NCBI RefSeq assembly: GCF_040702995.1
Contig: NZ_CP159992.1
Span: 2,009,501 to 2,073,500, forward strand
DNA length: 64,000 nucleotides
Direction of reading: 5' to 3'
Source of the DNA: Paenibacillus sp. AN1007
GTDB taxonomy: Bacteria > Bacillota > Bacilli > Paenibacillales > Paenibacillaceae
A model generated the notes under the pieces. The model made no database searches and had not been told where the DNA came from. It saw only the letters and a program-made list of their open reading frames with translations. The translations under genes and the position numbers were made by a program. Within the stretch, counting starts at the first letter, position 1, and each line of letters starts with the position of its first letter. Shown here piece after piece: positions 27,593 to 35,964 of the stretch.

Positions 27593-28317
27593 ATGAACAA
27601 TCGATTAATCATAGGAATTGAAGTACAAAGCGATGGCTCATACGGGCCTCGCTTTTCATTTTATGAAAATGATATTATGGGCATCGAAATGTGGAAGCCA
27701 TCAAAAAATTACAATGTCCCATTTTTTTATACAAGAACGGGTAATTTTACTGTGCTTACAACTTTAAATGCGTGTGAATTATCTTTCCCTAACTTCAGGT
27801 TTCTTGATGGAGCCAATTTAGTTAATGTTGATAATTTGAACGAGTTTTAACTGGTTCATATGGGGGGATCGCGTACTTCAAAGATGATATATACACAGGA
27901 ATAAATCAGAAGAACATGAAGTGCTGGAACGAAATTGTAGAAGAAGTGAATAAATTAAAAAAAGATGATAGAGAGGTTTTCGGAGTTGAAATTTTAGATG
28001 ACGGAGAATTATCTCCTGGTAGTTTTTTTATGGCGAGTGGTATCTACTATATCGATATGTGGGAGCCTAAGGCCAATTATTATGTCCCTAGGTTTCACGC
28101 GAGCAAAGGACTGTTCACTATTGCCCTCACATACAAAGCTTGTATAGAAGCTTTTCCACACTTGTATCCGGCGCATAATGGAAATCTGGTCAACCCGTAC
28201 TGGGTAGAAAGGATTGACGATCAGATTTTTGGTTCAACAGCAATTTTTAAGGAGTCTGATTATAGAGTTACAGTAGCCAGAGGAAAGGTTAAGGCTTTAA
28301 AAGGCTTAATTCAATAA
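27593..28317 (+). pseudogene. Tandem LytTR-domain DNA-binding protein, frameshifted between domains
   Basis: Two homologous LytTR-like units follow each other without a receiver domain. Unit 1 (27593-~27955) contains IMGIEMWKPSKNYNVPFFY and SFPNFRFLDGANLVNVDNL; a frameshift near 27845 leads into TGSYGGIAYFKDDIYTGINQ. Unit 2 (~27960-28317) reads IYYIDMWEPKANYYVPRFH, FPHLYPAHNGNLVNPYWVE and YRVTVARGKVKALKGLI. NLVN is the hallmark of LytTR domains. Units align closely, so this arose by internal duplication. The second unit may be expressed alone from ATG 27916, but with a weak ribosome site. Confidence 0.65.
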
Positions 28318-28575
28318 AGATTTTATCTCTTTACTAACATAAAAAAATACGAAGTCAACATCAATCGGCGAGAAGTGTTTTCGACAGTCATCGACATTTT
28401 ACACAACCATTACATGATATCATTAATTTGGAAGAATTAAGAAACAGATTGAGAGCGAGGGGATGCAAATTGAATATGTATCATAGAAGGAATGATATGA
28501 ATGATTACGGAGAAAAAAATGTATGAGTACTATACTAGTACTTGCCTTACCCGGGAGCGCGGATATAACCGCGAC
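28318..28575. other. Spacer after the LytTR gene
   Basis: No terminator of good quality is seen. A short frame at about 28429-28525 (EELRNRLRARGCK) lacks support. Possible LytTR target repeats could lie here, but none is clear by eye. Confidence 0.3.
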
Positions 28576-28794
28576 TTACTTCGTTACTTCCCACTCGTAG
28601 AGTTCTTCCATTTGAATGCCAAGTATCTGTGCAGCCAGATACATCGCCTCGGGATTCATCATACTTCTTCCTGTAGCGATAAAAGATACCATTCTTTTGG
28701 ACCAACCACTTCTGCGTGAGAATTCGGCTTGAGTCATTTGGCGATGATCAAGCCAAAATTGAAGTAAGCATCTCCCTCGGGTAACTTCCACCAA
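28576..28794 (-). CDS. XRE-family HTH regulator (small)
   Basis: 72 residues on the minus strand. A complete Cro/CI-type HTH is visible: MTQAEFSRRSGWSKRMVSFI, then MNPEAMYLAAQILGIQMEEL. The ORF begins with a non-ATG start at 28794 (context GTGGAAGTTACC). It probably regulates element genes. It lies about 400 bp inside the right att copy. Confidence 0.75.
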   Translation of the reverse strand: MVEVTRGRCLLQFWLDHRQMTQAEFSRRSGWSKRMVSFIATGRSMMNPEAMYLAAQILGIQMEELYEWEVTK

Positions 28795-28886
28795 GAGGAC
28801 TCCTTCATTAAAATTTCAAATGTTAATATAGCACGAGTTGCCATACTAATAAAACTAGCACTAATGACATAACTGGGGGAAAGGGA

Positions 28887-29045
28887 ATGAATAGACATAA
28901 GATTGAATTTCCATGGAATATAGAAAAACGAAGTGCAGAATGTTATATTAGATCAATAGTAATAGAAAATGGAATAAATCTTCTAGCCATTTTCACGGTA
29001 GTTATGCCATCTAAAGAATATGTAATTCGAATTTCTTCAATATAA
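28887..29045 (+). CDS. Small protein with FPW..KRSAECY motif, copy 2
   Basis: 52 residues from ATG 28887 behind GGGGGAAAGGG. Paralogue of 20948-21103: FPWNIEKRSAECYIRSI, then MPSKEYVIRI. Divergence at the DNA level with conserved protein core suggests both were functional. Function unknown. Confidence 0.6.
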   Translation: MNRHKIEFPWNIEKRSAECYIRSIVIENGINLLAIFTVVMPSKEYVIRISSI

Positions 29046-29057
29046 ATGAAAAAAAAG

Positions 29058-29076
29058 CGCCCACAAAATGCCCACA
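29058..29076 (+). repeat. Arm-type repeats near the right att copy
   Basis: CGCCCACA and TGCCCACA at 11-bp spacing repeat the arrangement beside the left att copy (14558-14576); the shared string CCCACAAAATGCCCACAAA is identical at both ends. Confidence 0.6.
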
Positions 29077-29182
29077 AATATAAAATAATATAAGAAATGT
29101 TTTGAAGAATGAACTGTATAAAACTCTGATTCTAAGTGGGTTTGGTATAACGGATGATTTCATTTGAAAGCCAGGAACATAA

Positions 29183-29237
29183 ATAGAACACAAGTCCACC
29201 AATGGGAACGCGATCAATATATCACGTTGTACTAATC
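29183..29237 (+). repeat. att-like direct repeat, copy 2
   Basis: Perfect 55-bp copy of 14424-14478 (glnA 3' end), lying in the + orientation with no glnA gene upstream. It is the far boundary of element 1 and also the near boundary of the element carrying the second integrase. Confidence 0.92.
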
Positions 29238-29275
29238 GGAGAAACCTTGTAACTACGGGGTTTTGAAGGAATGAG

Positions 29276-29337
29276 CCGGGGGACGTTTTGAGGGAAGTAC
29301 ACTTCTATTGAGGTTGCGTCCCCCAAACGTCCCCCGG
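29276..29337. repeat. GGGGGACG arm-type repeats between att copy 2 and integrase 2
   Basis: CCGGGGGACGTTT (29276-29288) and its exact inverse AAACGTCCCCCGG (29325-29337) bracket another GCGTCCCCC at about 29316-29324. One inverted and two direct copies repeat the geometry seen beside integrase 1, with a different sequence. Confidence 0.6.
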
Positions 29338-30260
29338 TTTTTGATTTTCTGATCCAAAAATACGGGAAGTGTACTCTTCATATTTATCAATGTTCCGCTT
29401 TTCTAGCTTTTTAGAAATATGAGCATACACATCGGATGTAATTTGCACACTGCCATGCCTAAGCTGCTCTTGTACAAATTTTATATCAGCTCCAGCTTCA
29501 AGCATGATCACGGCATAGGTATGTCTCAAGGAATGAATTGTTAATTCCTCACTTAAACCAGCCTTTCTCAAAATCCTCTTTGAAGCATTGAAGAGACTAG
29601 ATTTAGGCATCGGACTACCATCATTCCTGCACAAGACCAGATTTAAATCGTGTCTGTACATGGATTCCCCTAAATTAATCTTATTTTGATTTTGCCATGA
29701 AGAATGATATCTTAAATCATTTATGAGGCCGTTACTTACACTAATGGTGCGGGTAGAATTTCCGGTTTTTGTATCTCCGAAAAGTTCGTCCCCGTCTTCA
29801 GCTTGAAAATCGAGTATTTCATCCACGCGGATCGTCTTATCTTTGAAATTGATATCCGACCATTTGAGAGCGGCAGCTTCTCCTTTTCGTAATCCTGTTT
29901 CAATGAGCACTTTGAAGAAAATCCAATAAATGTACGCATCACCTCGAGCCGTACGAAGAAATTTGGGAATGTCCTCTGAATCAATGCATTGAATTGTCTT
30001 CTTCTTGTGCTCTCCTTTAATATTGAACCTTTGCAAGGATTGCGTAATATTTTCCCTTGAATCAATGCATGCTCCATGACTGAGTATACAGTAGAGTTGA
30101 TGATCTCGACGGTACGTTTGCTGAGTCCCTTTTTAAATAGAGAGTCTAAAAAAACCTGATACATATCTGGTTTTAGATCTTTTAGCATCAGACGCTTAAA
30201 ATAAGGTTTGATATGGGTGTTAAGGTTGTTTTCATGGTCAAGACCCCATTTAATAGACAT
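29305..30260 (-). pseudogene. Tyrosine recombinase/integrase 2, frameshifted and 5'-truncated
   Basis: The C-terminal catalytic half (30036-29305) is intact: ETGLRKGEAAALKW (catalytic Arg), HSLRHTYAVIMLEAGAD (H-x-x-R), then QLRHGSVQITSDVYAHIS with the Tyr nucleophile. The N-terminal SAM-like domain (30260-~30030; KGLSKRTVEIINSTVYSVME) is in another frame, so one frameshift near 30035 separates them. The start is missing where an IS3-type relic abuts at about 30262. It reads towards att copy 2, as integrase 1 does towards copy 1. Confidence 0.85.
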
Positions 30261-30272
30261 TGAAAAAAGACC

Positions 30273-30640
30273 CTAAGCTATAAACTGTTTCCGGAACTCT
30301 GCCGGAGGAAGTTTATTTAGTTTTCGTTGTGGTCGATGTTTTTTGTGAAAATGGATATAAGCTTCAATTCGCCTTTGTGCCTCGTCCAATTTCCGATATC
30401 ATAAGGATAGAGCCCTTCCGTTTTGAGATGCGAGAAGAAGCTCTCCATCGAGGCATTGTCATAACAATTCCCTCGGCGAGACATGCTGATTTGGACGCCA
30501 ACCTTTGGCAGCATGTCGTGGTAGGCATAAGACGTGTACTGGAATCCCTGATCTCTGTGAACGATCAGTCCCGTCACGTCTTTTGTCTTGTTAAAAGCAT
30601 TCTCAAAGGTCAGCTAAACCTGCAGATTCTCATTTCTCAG
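30273..30640 (-). mobile_element. IS3-family (IS150-type) transposase OrfB remnant
   Basis: The C-terminal third of an IS150-group transposase: TGLIVHRDQGFQYTSYAYHD, VQISMSRRGNCYDNASMESF, then after a frameshift near 30370 EAQRRIEAYIHFHKKHRPQ and a tail ending FRKQFIA at 30273. The last DDE glutamate (ASMESFF) is present, but upstream parts are missing and a stop interrupts near 30617. Confidence 0.8.
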
Positions 30641-30950
30641 ATGGAAGATGGCTCGTTAACCAGGACGTCTGCGTTTGTCAATAATGAGGTGTACTCCCTA
30701 ACCGGAGAGATGATTGATTCCCCTGCGGTGAAAAATCCTTCTTCAGACGATTTTTCTGTGATGAAGAATATTTCATATGGGACCGATTAATCGGATGAAA
30801 GCACGAAAATAGATGTATTCGTCCCTAAAAATCTGGGTATGTGGCAGTCAAAAAAGGTTCAGTAAATTTTTTGTTTTTTTTTGGACAACTGTCTTATGGA
30901 AGCCATGATAAACACCAAAAACCAAGGAGCTAAGCTGATTGCTTAGGATT
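30641..30950. other. Scrambled spacer between IS relic and orphan ORF
   Basis: No coherent gene is seen. On the minus strand FFTAGESIISPVREYTSLL is open for about 45 codons but has no start or recognised homologue. Confidence 0.3.
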
Positions 30951-31509
30951 TTATGAAAGCCCGTTCAGGTTCAATTTTGCAGTTGGGAGAGGAGACACTC
31001 TTGCTTTTTCTACATACGTAACGCCGGTATACTTTTTCAATTCGAGCTTTAAACTTGGCGAGTCGCTGTTTGGATTTCTGACCAGCCAGTGGTATATCCA
31101 TACTTCTTTTGGAGGCTTGTTTCCATCTTTGATCGGGCATAGCAATCTGCCGTTCTTCACTTCCCGGCCTGCTGGGAATTTGGATGATTTGGGTATCCGG
31201 AATTTAACAGCTGCGCAAGATCCCGCTTTTATAGCAGGTGAAGAAGGGGAACTGCTGCGAGCGTCCTTTCTGATCGCTACTCATAAAGGGTGTTTTACGG
31301 ATCTCAATCGGTGTCACGGTAATAAGTTGGCGAAAAAGGTGGCCGGATTTCCTATTGATATTGTAATGCAATATAGTAACCGGGCCATTATACGTTTGCG
31401 AATTCAAACTTTTAGGAGAAACGAGAACGCCGTCATGCACTGCAGCCGGTGCACCCCTCGTAGTGAAATAAAGAATGCCGACGCAATCTCCAGCTTTGAT
31501 TATACTCAA
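30951..31509 (-). pseudogene. Unrecognised protein, frameshifted
   Basis: A minus-strand frame starts at TTG 31509 behind AAGGAGTG and reads MSIIKAGDCVGILYFTTRG to a stop at 31204; an overlapping frame carries on with CAAVKFRIPKSSKFPAGREV and KEVWIYHWLVRNPNSD to 30951. Joined by one frameshift near 31210 they give about 185 residues. No domain is recognised. The complementary plus-strand ORF (31117-31593) is less protein-like and lacks a ribosome site. Confidence 0.4.
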
Positions 31510-31656
31510 ATATATCACTCCTTGACCTTTGATCCTGTATTCTATGAGTTCGATCAAGAAAAGTCTTGTGCGATTGCCAGCGAAATGGGCTAATGCCGTT
31601 TCACTACTGTCATCCGCCCCATAAAATTAGGTGAATCGACAGGGAAGGGTGACCAA

Positions 31657-32608
31657 ATGAAATCCAAAAAACAGACGGCTCAAGTCAAAAGAACCGCGAC
31701 AAGTCAGAAAACACTGTTCCAGACATCCAAAGCTCAATTATTCGCAAAGGTAAAGAAGTTGAAAGGCAATGAATACACTTTTATCGGTATGGGAGACGGC
31801 TGGGCTGGGAAGGGCCAGTCCAGCAATGCAATATTTACTTCGGCCTTATCCACCATCTCCAAATTGAAGAGAAAGCCTCTATTTATTCTGCATAACGGAG
31901 ATGCCGTATTCACAGGAACTGACCAAGAATTCAAGACAGGCGGGACCTATTCAGGTGTACCAATAAAAAGCTTGCTGCAGATTCAGGATCCGAACAGAGG
32001 CGTACCTGATATCCCCTTTTTTTATCGTTCCCGGAAACCATGAACATACGGAGATCAACGGACCACTTACCAATTTTAGAAAATATATCGGACCAACGCA
32101 TTTCGGAATCCATCTCCCCAAAATTAAAACTACGATCATTGGCCTGGATAACTCACAAGAGCTTAACTCCAATGCGAGTGGTCAGTCAGTCTACGGTTTT
32201 GCACCAGGGGAACTGGCTTTTCTGAGAGAGAAGCTAAAAAAGGCACAGAAGAATACAGTTGTGACCATGCACGTTCCCCCTAGGATCGGGAAATGGGCTA
32301 ATCCCCGTTATTTTCAAGATCCCACATCGACGTTCGGAAACACCCGAGGACAACTGACCCGGTTCCTATCCAGCGTTCGCGGCAAGGTCTCTCAGGTTCT
32401 TGTTGGCCATGTGCATGCATTAGATCAACTTTCCTATCAAGGTACAAGGTATCAGCTGTCTGGGGGAGCCGGGGCGCCACTTGTCAAAAAGGGATTTCTC
32501 AAGGGCCCACCAACCCCAATCTTCCATTTTATCGAGTTTACCGTTAGAAATGGTGTTATTGTTAAACGTCGCGTCATTCCAGTAGGCGAGACTGCATTAG
32601 TCGCATAA
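31657..32608 (+). pseudogene. Calcineurin-like metallophosphoesterase, frameshifted in a T run
   Basis: From ATG 31657 (GAAGGGTGACC upstream) the frame covers GMGDGWAGKGQ and LFILHNGDAVFTG, then shifts at a run of seven T (about 32017-32023). In the next frame FIVPGNHEH, VVTMHVPPR and VLVGHVHALD (GHxH) follow to TAA at 32608. Removing one T gives a protein of about 316 residues. The first metal motif reads GDG rather than the usual D-x-H. Catalytic histidines otherwise look complete. Confidence 0.8.
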
Positions 32609-32716
32609 GTCGATTTTATTTCTTTCATCTACTTAGGAATCTATCTACACTTCTGAGAGTCTTAGTGAATAGATTATTAACGTGTCCTATAGATTCCACA
32701 GAAATGAGGGGTTTCG

Positions 32717-32980
32717 ATGAAGGGAACTAAACCAGGTAGAGTCGAAAATCAGGTATACTCCAGCCGGGTCTTGCGGTCAGAGTTTGACCGAAACTGGCGG
32801 ACAGTAATTTCTAAGAGTGGCTATGTCATCTATATAGCTACTGCCAATCAAGCTAAAGTTGAAGTGCTGCTCAGTGGAAATATTACGAAACGTCTGGTGT
32901 TTAATAAGGGCGGGCGTGTTATCGTCGGAGGCGGCGGAACCAGTCATTACAGCAAGCCTCACCGTGCGATTACGTTGTAA
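32717..32980 (+). CDS. Small hypothetical protein (87 aa)
   Basis: ATG 32717 follows GAGGGG. The product has a beta-rich middle (GYVIYIATANQAKVEVLLSG) and a Gly/His tail (VGGGGTSHYSKPHR). No family recognised. It has its own strong terminator. Confidence 0.55.
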   Translation: MKGTKPGRVENQVYSSRVLRSEFDRNWRTVISKSGYVIYIATANQAKVEVLLSGNITKRLVFNKGGRVIVGGGGTSHYSKPHRAITL

Positions 32981-32995
32981 TTGAACTGAACAGAG

Positions 32996-33028
32996 AGAAG
33001 GCGCCGATGCTATGTCGGCGCCTTCTTA
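32996..33028 (+). terminator. Terminator after the 32717 gene
   Basis: AGAAGGCGCCGA pairs perfectly with TCGGCGCCTTCT; a bidirectional-looking GC-rich stem. Confidence 0.82.
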
Positions 33029-33529
33029 GCGTTTTAAGGCCTTAATCAATCGGGGGAGCTTCTATTTTATTAATTTGTTAAGCACGGGCGCAATTCATTT
33101 TTACTGTGGCGTCTTATACATCTCAATCAGTTGCGATACAGGTCAGAAGGAACACTCCCGATATTTTTGAAAAGTAGTAGTAGGGAGGATTTGATTATTT
33201 TGGTGCGGACGAACGATTCTCAAGTTCCACTTAATATTGCTCCAATAATTAGGGACTATAAAATCTAAAAGATGAATTGGACCTTCCTTGTTGTGTAAAT
33301 AAGTCATTTTTTATGATCATATTTAAATATCCAACAGTGCTAGTGAATCCAATATATGTTTACACCTAAACGAAAATCACGTCCTTGCACTAGACAATCA
33401 AAAGCATGTTATATTCAATACTACGGATTGCACGTTCAGGCGCCGCAGCCGGCAGAAAGCAGGAATTTGGGATGAGGTGCTGTAGTATGTCGCCAAGGAA
33501 AACGATGAGAGAAGAGTCATTATTGATGT
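33029..33529. other. AT-rich spacer, nothing convincing
   Basis: Only short ORFs. A promoter-like TTGCAC and TTATAT pair (18 bp apart) sits just before the IS5-type relic at about 33385-33414. Confidence 0.35.
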
Positions 33530-33850
33530 GCCACAATCGGGCTCTTTCATTAGCATGGGTCTGGCGCAAAAGGGGGACAAAGAAAGAGATCATATGTTCC
33601 TGTGTTGGGTTGAGTACTAAAATAAATGCCGTGTTGATGCGTTAGGCAATCCGCTTCGTTTTGAATTAACGGGCGGTGAAGCTCATGACTCTGTTCAGGG
33701 CTATGAATTTCTTCAAGCTATGAAACTGATGATGAAGCCAGTATTGGGCGATCGAGGGTATGATACCTAGCCAATTCGAGCGCTTTTGACGAACAAGAAG
33801 CTAATTCATTGATTCTAAGAGGAACTAGCTTCTTGATGCGAGCATGTTTA
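33530..33850 (+). mobile_element. IS5-type (IS427-like) transposase remnant
   Basis: Across frames the core reads KINAV.VDALGNPLRFELTGG, EAHDSVQGYEFLQAMK and VLGDRGYDT then a TAG, followed by IRALLTNKK. These match the DDE region of IS5-family transposases. Ends are not identified and the reading frame is broken at least twice. Confidence 0.7.
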
Positions 33851-33938
33851 AGACTACATTTTATAAACCTATGCAATTAGAAAGTAAGATGATGGGTCAG
33901 GATTACACATTAAATCAATATAATATGTACATAGGATT

Positions 33939-34316
33939 TTGCCCAAAATTAAAGAAGCATTTTTAACTTTTATTATATTCGATACTATAGGACAGAATTA
34001 TAGAGAGAAGCGGGAGAAGAGAAGATCAAGGAAACTCATAGAGATTTATTGTTCGATAGGTATTATCTTAAGTATGATGAGGGATTTGAAAACAGCAAAC
34101 GGCAATGATCCTTTTTTGAAGATAAGTAAATTAAATATTGATTTGCATTATATAATTAAGTTTTCCAAGAGAAATAAAAAGGATCTTGCCTTAAAGGAAG
34201 TAAAAGAGCTTACATTAATGTTTTTGCGTAGAATCGAATCAGATTCAATCTTTGTAGGAGATGTTATCATATTTCTAGAAAGAGTAGAAACCCTGTTAAA
34301 GAGTTCAGTGGATTAA
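33939..34316 (+). CDS. Hypothetical protein (up to 125 aa)
   Basis: Open from TTG 33939 to TAA 34316. The region from about residue 20 is a basic helical protein (NYREKREKRRSRKLIEIYC, then FSKRNKKDLALKEVKEL). No homologue recalled and the start is uncertain. Confidence 0.4.
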   Translation: MPKIKEAFLTFIIFDTIGQNYREKREKRRSRKLIEIYCSIGIILSMMRDLKTANGNDPFLKISKLNIDLHYIIKFSKRNKKDLALKEVKELTLMFLRRIESDSIFVGDVIIFLERVETLLKSSVD

Positions 34317-34365
34317 AAGTGATGAGTAGCCTTAGTTAGAGAAGGAAAGCTAGCATAAAAGTATA

Positions 34366-34399
34366 AAAAGCGTAACTGATGGTATCAGTTATGCTTTTT
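34366..34399. terminator. Bidirectional terminator between 33939 ORF and tetR
   Basis: AAAAGCGTAACTGAT and ATCAGTTATGCTTTTT form a long stem with A and T runs on both sides. Confidence 0.8.
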
Positions 34400-34516
34400 A
34401 TGTTTTACACAAAATTATACTTAGTTCATATGGATTAGTTGTAATTTTAGAACACATGTGCTTATTTATCCCTACTGCATCAGGGACATCGTCTAATCCA
34501 CCATATCAATTGAAGC

Positions 34517-35107
34517 TTATTTCTGGATTCCTCTCCAAAATACTTTCCAAGTTTCTTCTAATTTGTTTTCATACTCATCTTGTGAAAAGTTTAACATCTG
34601 AAAGATCATTCCATCTATAACACACATAAATGAAGCGATAACTGTATTAACAGGTATAAATCTCTCTGGTTCACTGTCTATAGCTTTTTCGATAATTTTT
34701 TTTATTTCCTCTTCAGTCTGTTTGTAGAGTTGAACAAATGTGCCCCTAAATGGATCTGGAGGGAAAAGAAAATATCTATTGATAAAGTGTCCAAGATCAT
34801 TCTCGTAGACATATTCATTCAATGATCTCATTAGCGTGTATAACTTTTTTTCTACCGAGAAACTCGAAATTTCATCTGATTGATCACGTACAAAATTCAA
34901 ATAATCATTAGTAACATAGTCACATACAATTCCAAACAATTCTTCTTTACTGGAACAATAGGCGTAAAGTGAAGGAGCTTTAATGTCCACTTCAATGGCA
35001 ATTTCCCTCATAGAGGTTTGTTCATAACCCTTTGTTGCGAATAAATGAAGAGCACTTGTTATTATTTTATTTCTCGTTACTTCACCTTTATTCAAAAAAT
35101 TCTCCAC
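34517..35107 (-). CDS. TetR-family repressor of the SMR pair
   Basis: 196 residues. N-terminal HTH (FATKGYEQTSMREIAIEVDI then KAPSLYAYCSSKEELF) and an all-helical ligand domain. It is the last gene of a three-gene minus-strand operon with two small multidrug resistance pumps. A perfect 26-bp palindrome in front of the operon is the likely operator, so the regulator would control its own operon. Confidence 0.85.
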   Translation of the reverse strand: MENFLNKGEVTRNKIITSALHLFATKGYEQTSMREIAIEVDIKAPSLYAYCSSKEELFGIVCDYVTNDYLNFVRDQSDEISSFSVEKKLYTLMRSLNEYVYENDLGHFINRYFLFPPDPFRGTFVQLYKQTEEEIKKIIEKAIDSEPERFIPVNTVIASFMCVIDGMIFQMLNFSQDEYENKLEETWKVFWRGIQK

Positions 35108-35108
35108 C

Positions 35109-35420
35109 TTAGACTAGTTTTAAGCCCACAATACTTACTATTATACCACCAACCATGATTAGCTTGCTCATGTTTCTAGGCTCTTTAAAAACGAACATTC
35201 CTAAGAGTACACTTCCTGAAGCACCAATACCAGTCCATATGCCGTAACCGATACTAAGAGGCACTTCTTTTAACGACACGGATAGAAAGATGAAACTGGA
35301 TAGCATAAAAATAATAAAGAGGATGGTTGGCTTCAGTTTTGAGAAGCCCTCTGTGAATTTTAAGCTTATTACTCCGCCCACTTCCATCAAGCCTGCAATC
35401 ACCAAAAAAAACCAACTCAT
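35109..35420 (-). CDS. Small multidrug resistance (SMR) efflux protein, subunit 2
   Basis: 103 residues, four membrane helices. Family signs: MSWFFLVIAGLMEVGGVISL with the essential Glu in helix 1 (LMEVG) and LSIGYGIWTGIGASGSVLLG in helix 3. Together with the next SMR gene it resembles YkkC/YkkD-type paired pumps. Confidence 0.88.
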   Translation of the reverse strand: MSWFFLVIAGLMEVGGVISLKFTEGFSKLKPTILFIIFMLSSFIFLSVSLKEVPLSIGYGIWTGIGASGSVLLGMFVFKEPRNMSKLIMVGGIIVSIVGLKLV

Positions 35421-35421
35421 A

Positions 35422-35763
35422 TTAATTAACTTCCTCTCTTTCAGGCTTATTAGATATAAATTTTAAACCCATAATGCAAGTGATCAATGTAATGACAAAG
35501 AAAATTTTGAGTACACTCACTTCATCTCCAAGGAACAGCATTCCAACTGCTGCGGTTCCAAATGCTCCGAACCCTGTGAAAACTGCATAAGCTGTGGATA
35601 CGGGCAAAACACTTAAGGCTTTGGAGAAGCAAAAAAAACTAAGTGCCATCAGTATTAAGGTTGGTATAACCACGCCTATTTTAGTGAATCCATCCGAATA
35701 TGACAGACCTAACGCCCAACCGACCTCTAAAAGTCCTCCAATAATAAGATAAAGCCAAGCCAT
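35422..35763 (-). CDS. Small multidrug resistance (SMR) efflux protein, subunit 1
   Basis: 113 residues, four membrane helices. AWLYLIIGGLLEVGWALGLS carries the helix-1 Glu and VSTAYAVFTGFGAFGTAAVG the helix-3 signature. First gene of the operon, 1 bp from its partner, which suggests a heteromeric transporter. Confidence 0.88.
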   Translation of the reverse strand: MAWLYLIIGGLLEVGWALGLSYSDGFTKIGVVIPTLILMALSFFCFSKALSVLPVSTAYAVFTGFGAFGTAAVGMLFLGDEVSVLKIFFVITLITCIMGLKFISNKPEREEVN

Positions 35764-35794
35764 ATTAACTCTCCTTCTGTTTATAAAATTTTTA

Positions 35795-35820
35795 AAATCT
35801 AACTAACGTTAGTTAGATTT
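35795..35820. promoter_or_regulatory. TetR operator, 26-bp perfect palindrome
   Basis: AAATCTAACTAAC is followed at once by its exact reverse complement. It lies about 30 bp before the first SMR start. The core TAACTAACGTTAGTTA is typical of TetR-family operators. Confidence 0.8.
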
Positions 35821-35919
35821 TTTTAATCCTAATACAGATTTAAGTTATATGCAATATGTAAATGACGTATTATTCTGAACAAGGTAGTGACGTATAAAAC
35901 GTAGGTAAAATGAAAAAAC

Positions 35920-35960
35920 TAATATAAAAAAAATAATATAAAAAAAATAATATAAAAAAC
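35920..35960 (+). repeat. Short tandem repeat, TAATATAAAAAAA type
   Basis: Three consecutive copies of a 13-bp A/T unit precede the bgl promoter. They may act as an UP-like element or be simple slippage. Confidence 0.6.
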
Positions 35961-35964
35961 ACTC

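Noticed and set aside
30329..30790. 153-codon plus-strand ORF over the IS relic
   Set aside because: It is antisense to clear transposase sequence and has no recognisable product.
31117..31593. 158-codon plus-strand ORF
   Set aside because: No ribosome site. The minus strand has a better start and more protein-like composition, although neither is recognised.
35764..35960. Guanidine (ykkC) riboswitch before the SMR genes
   Set aside because: The leader between the palindrome and the first SMR start is only about 30 bp and no ykkC motif is visible. The TetR palindrome explains control.
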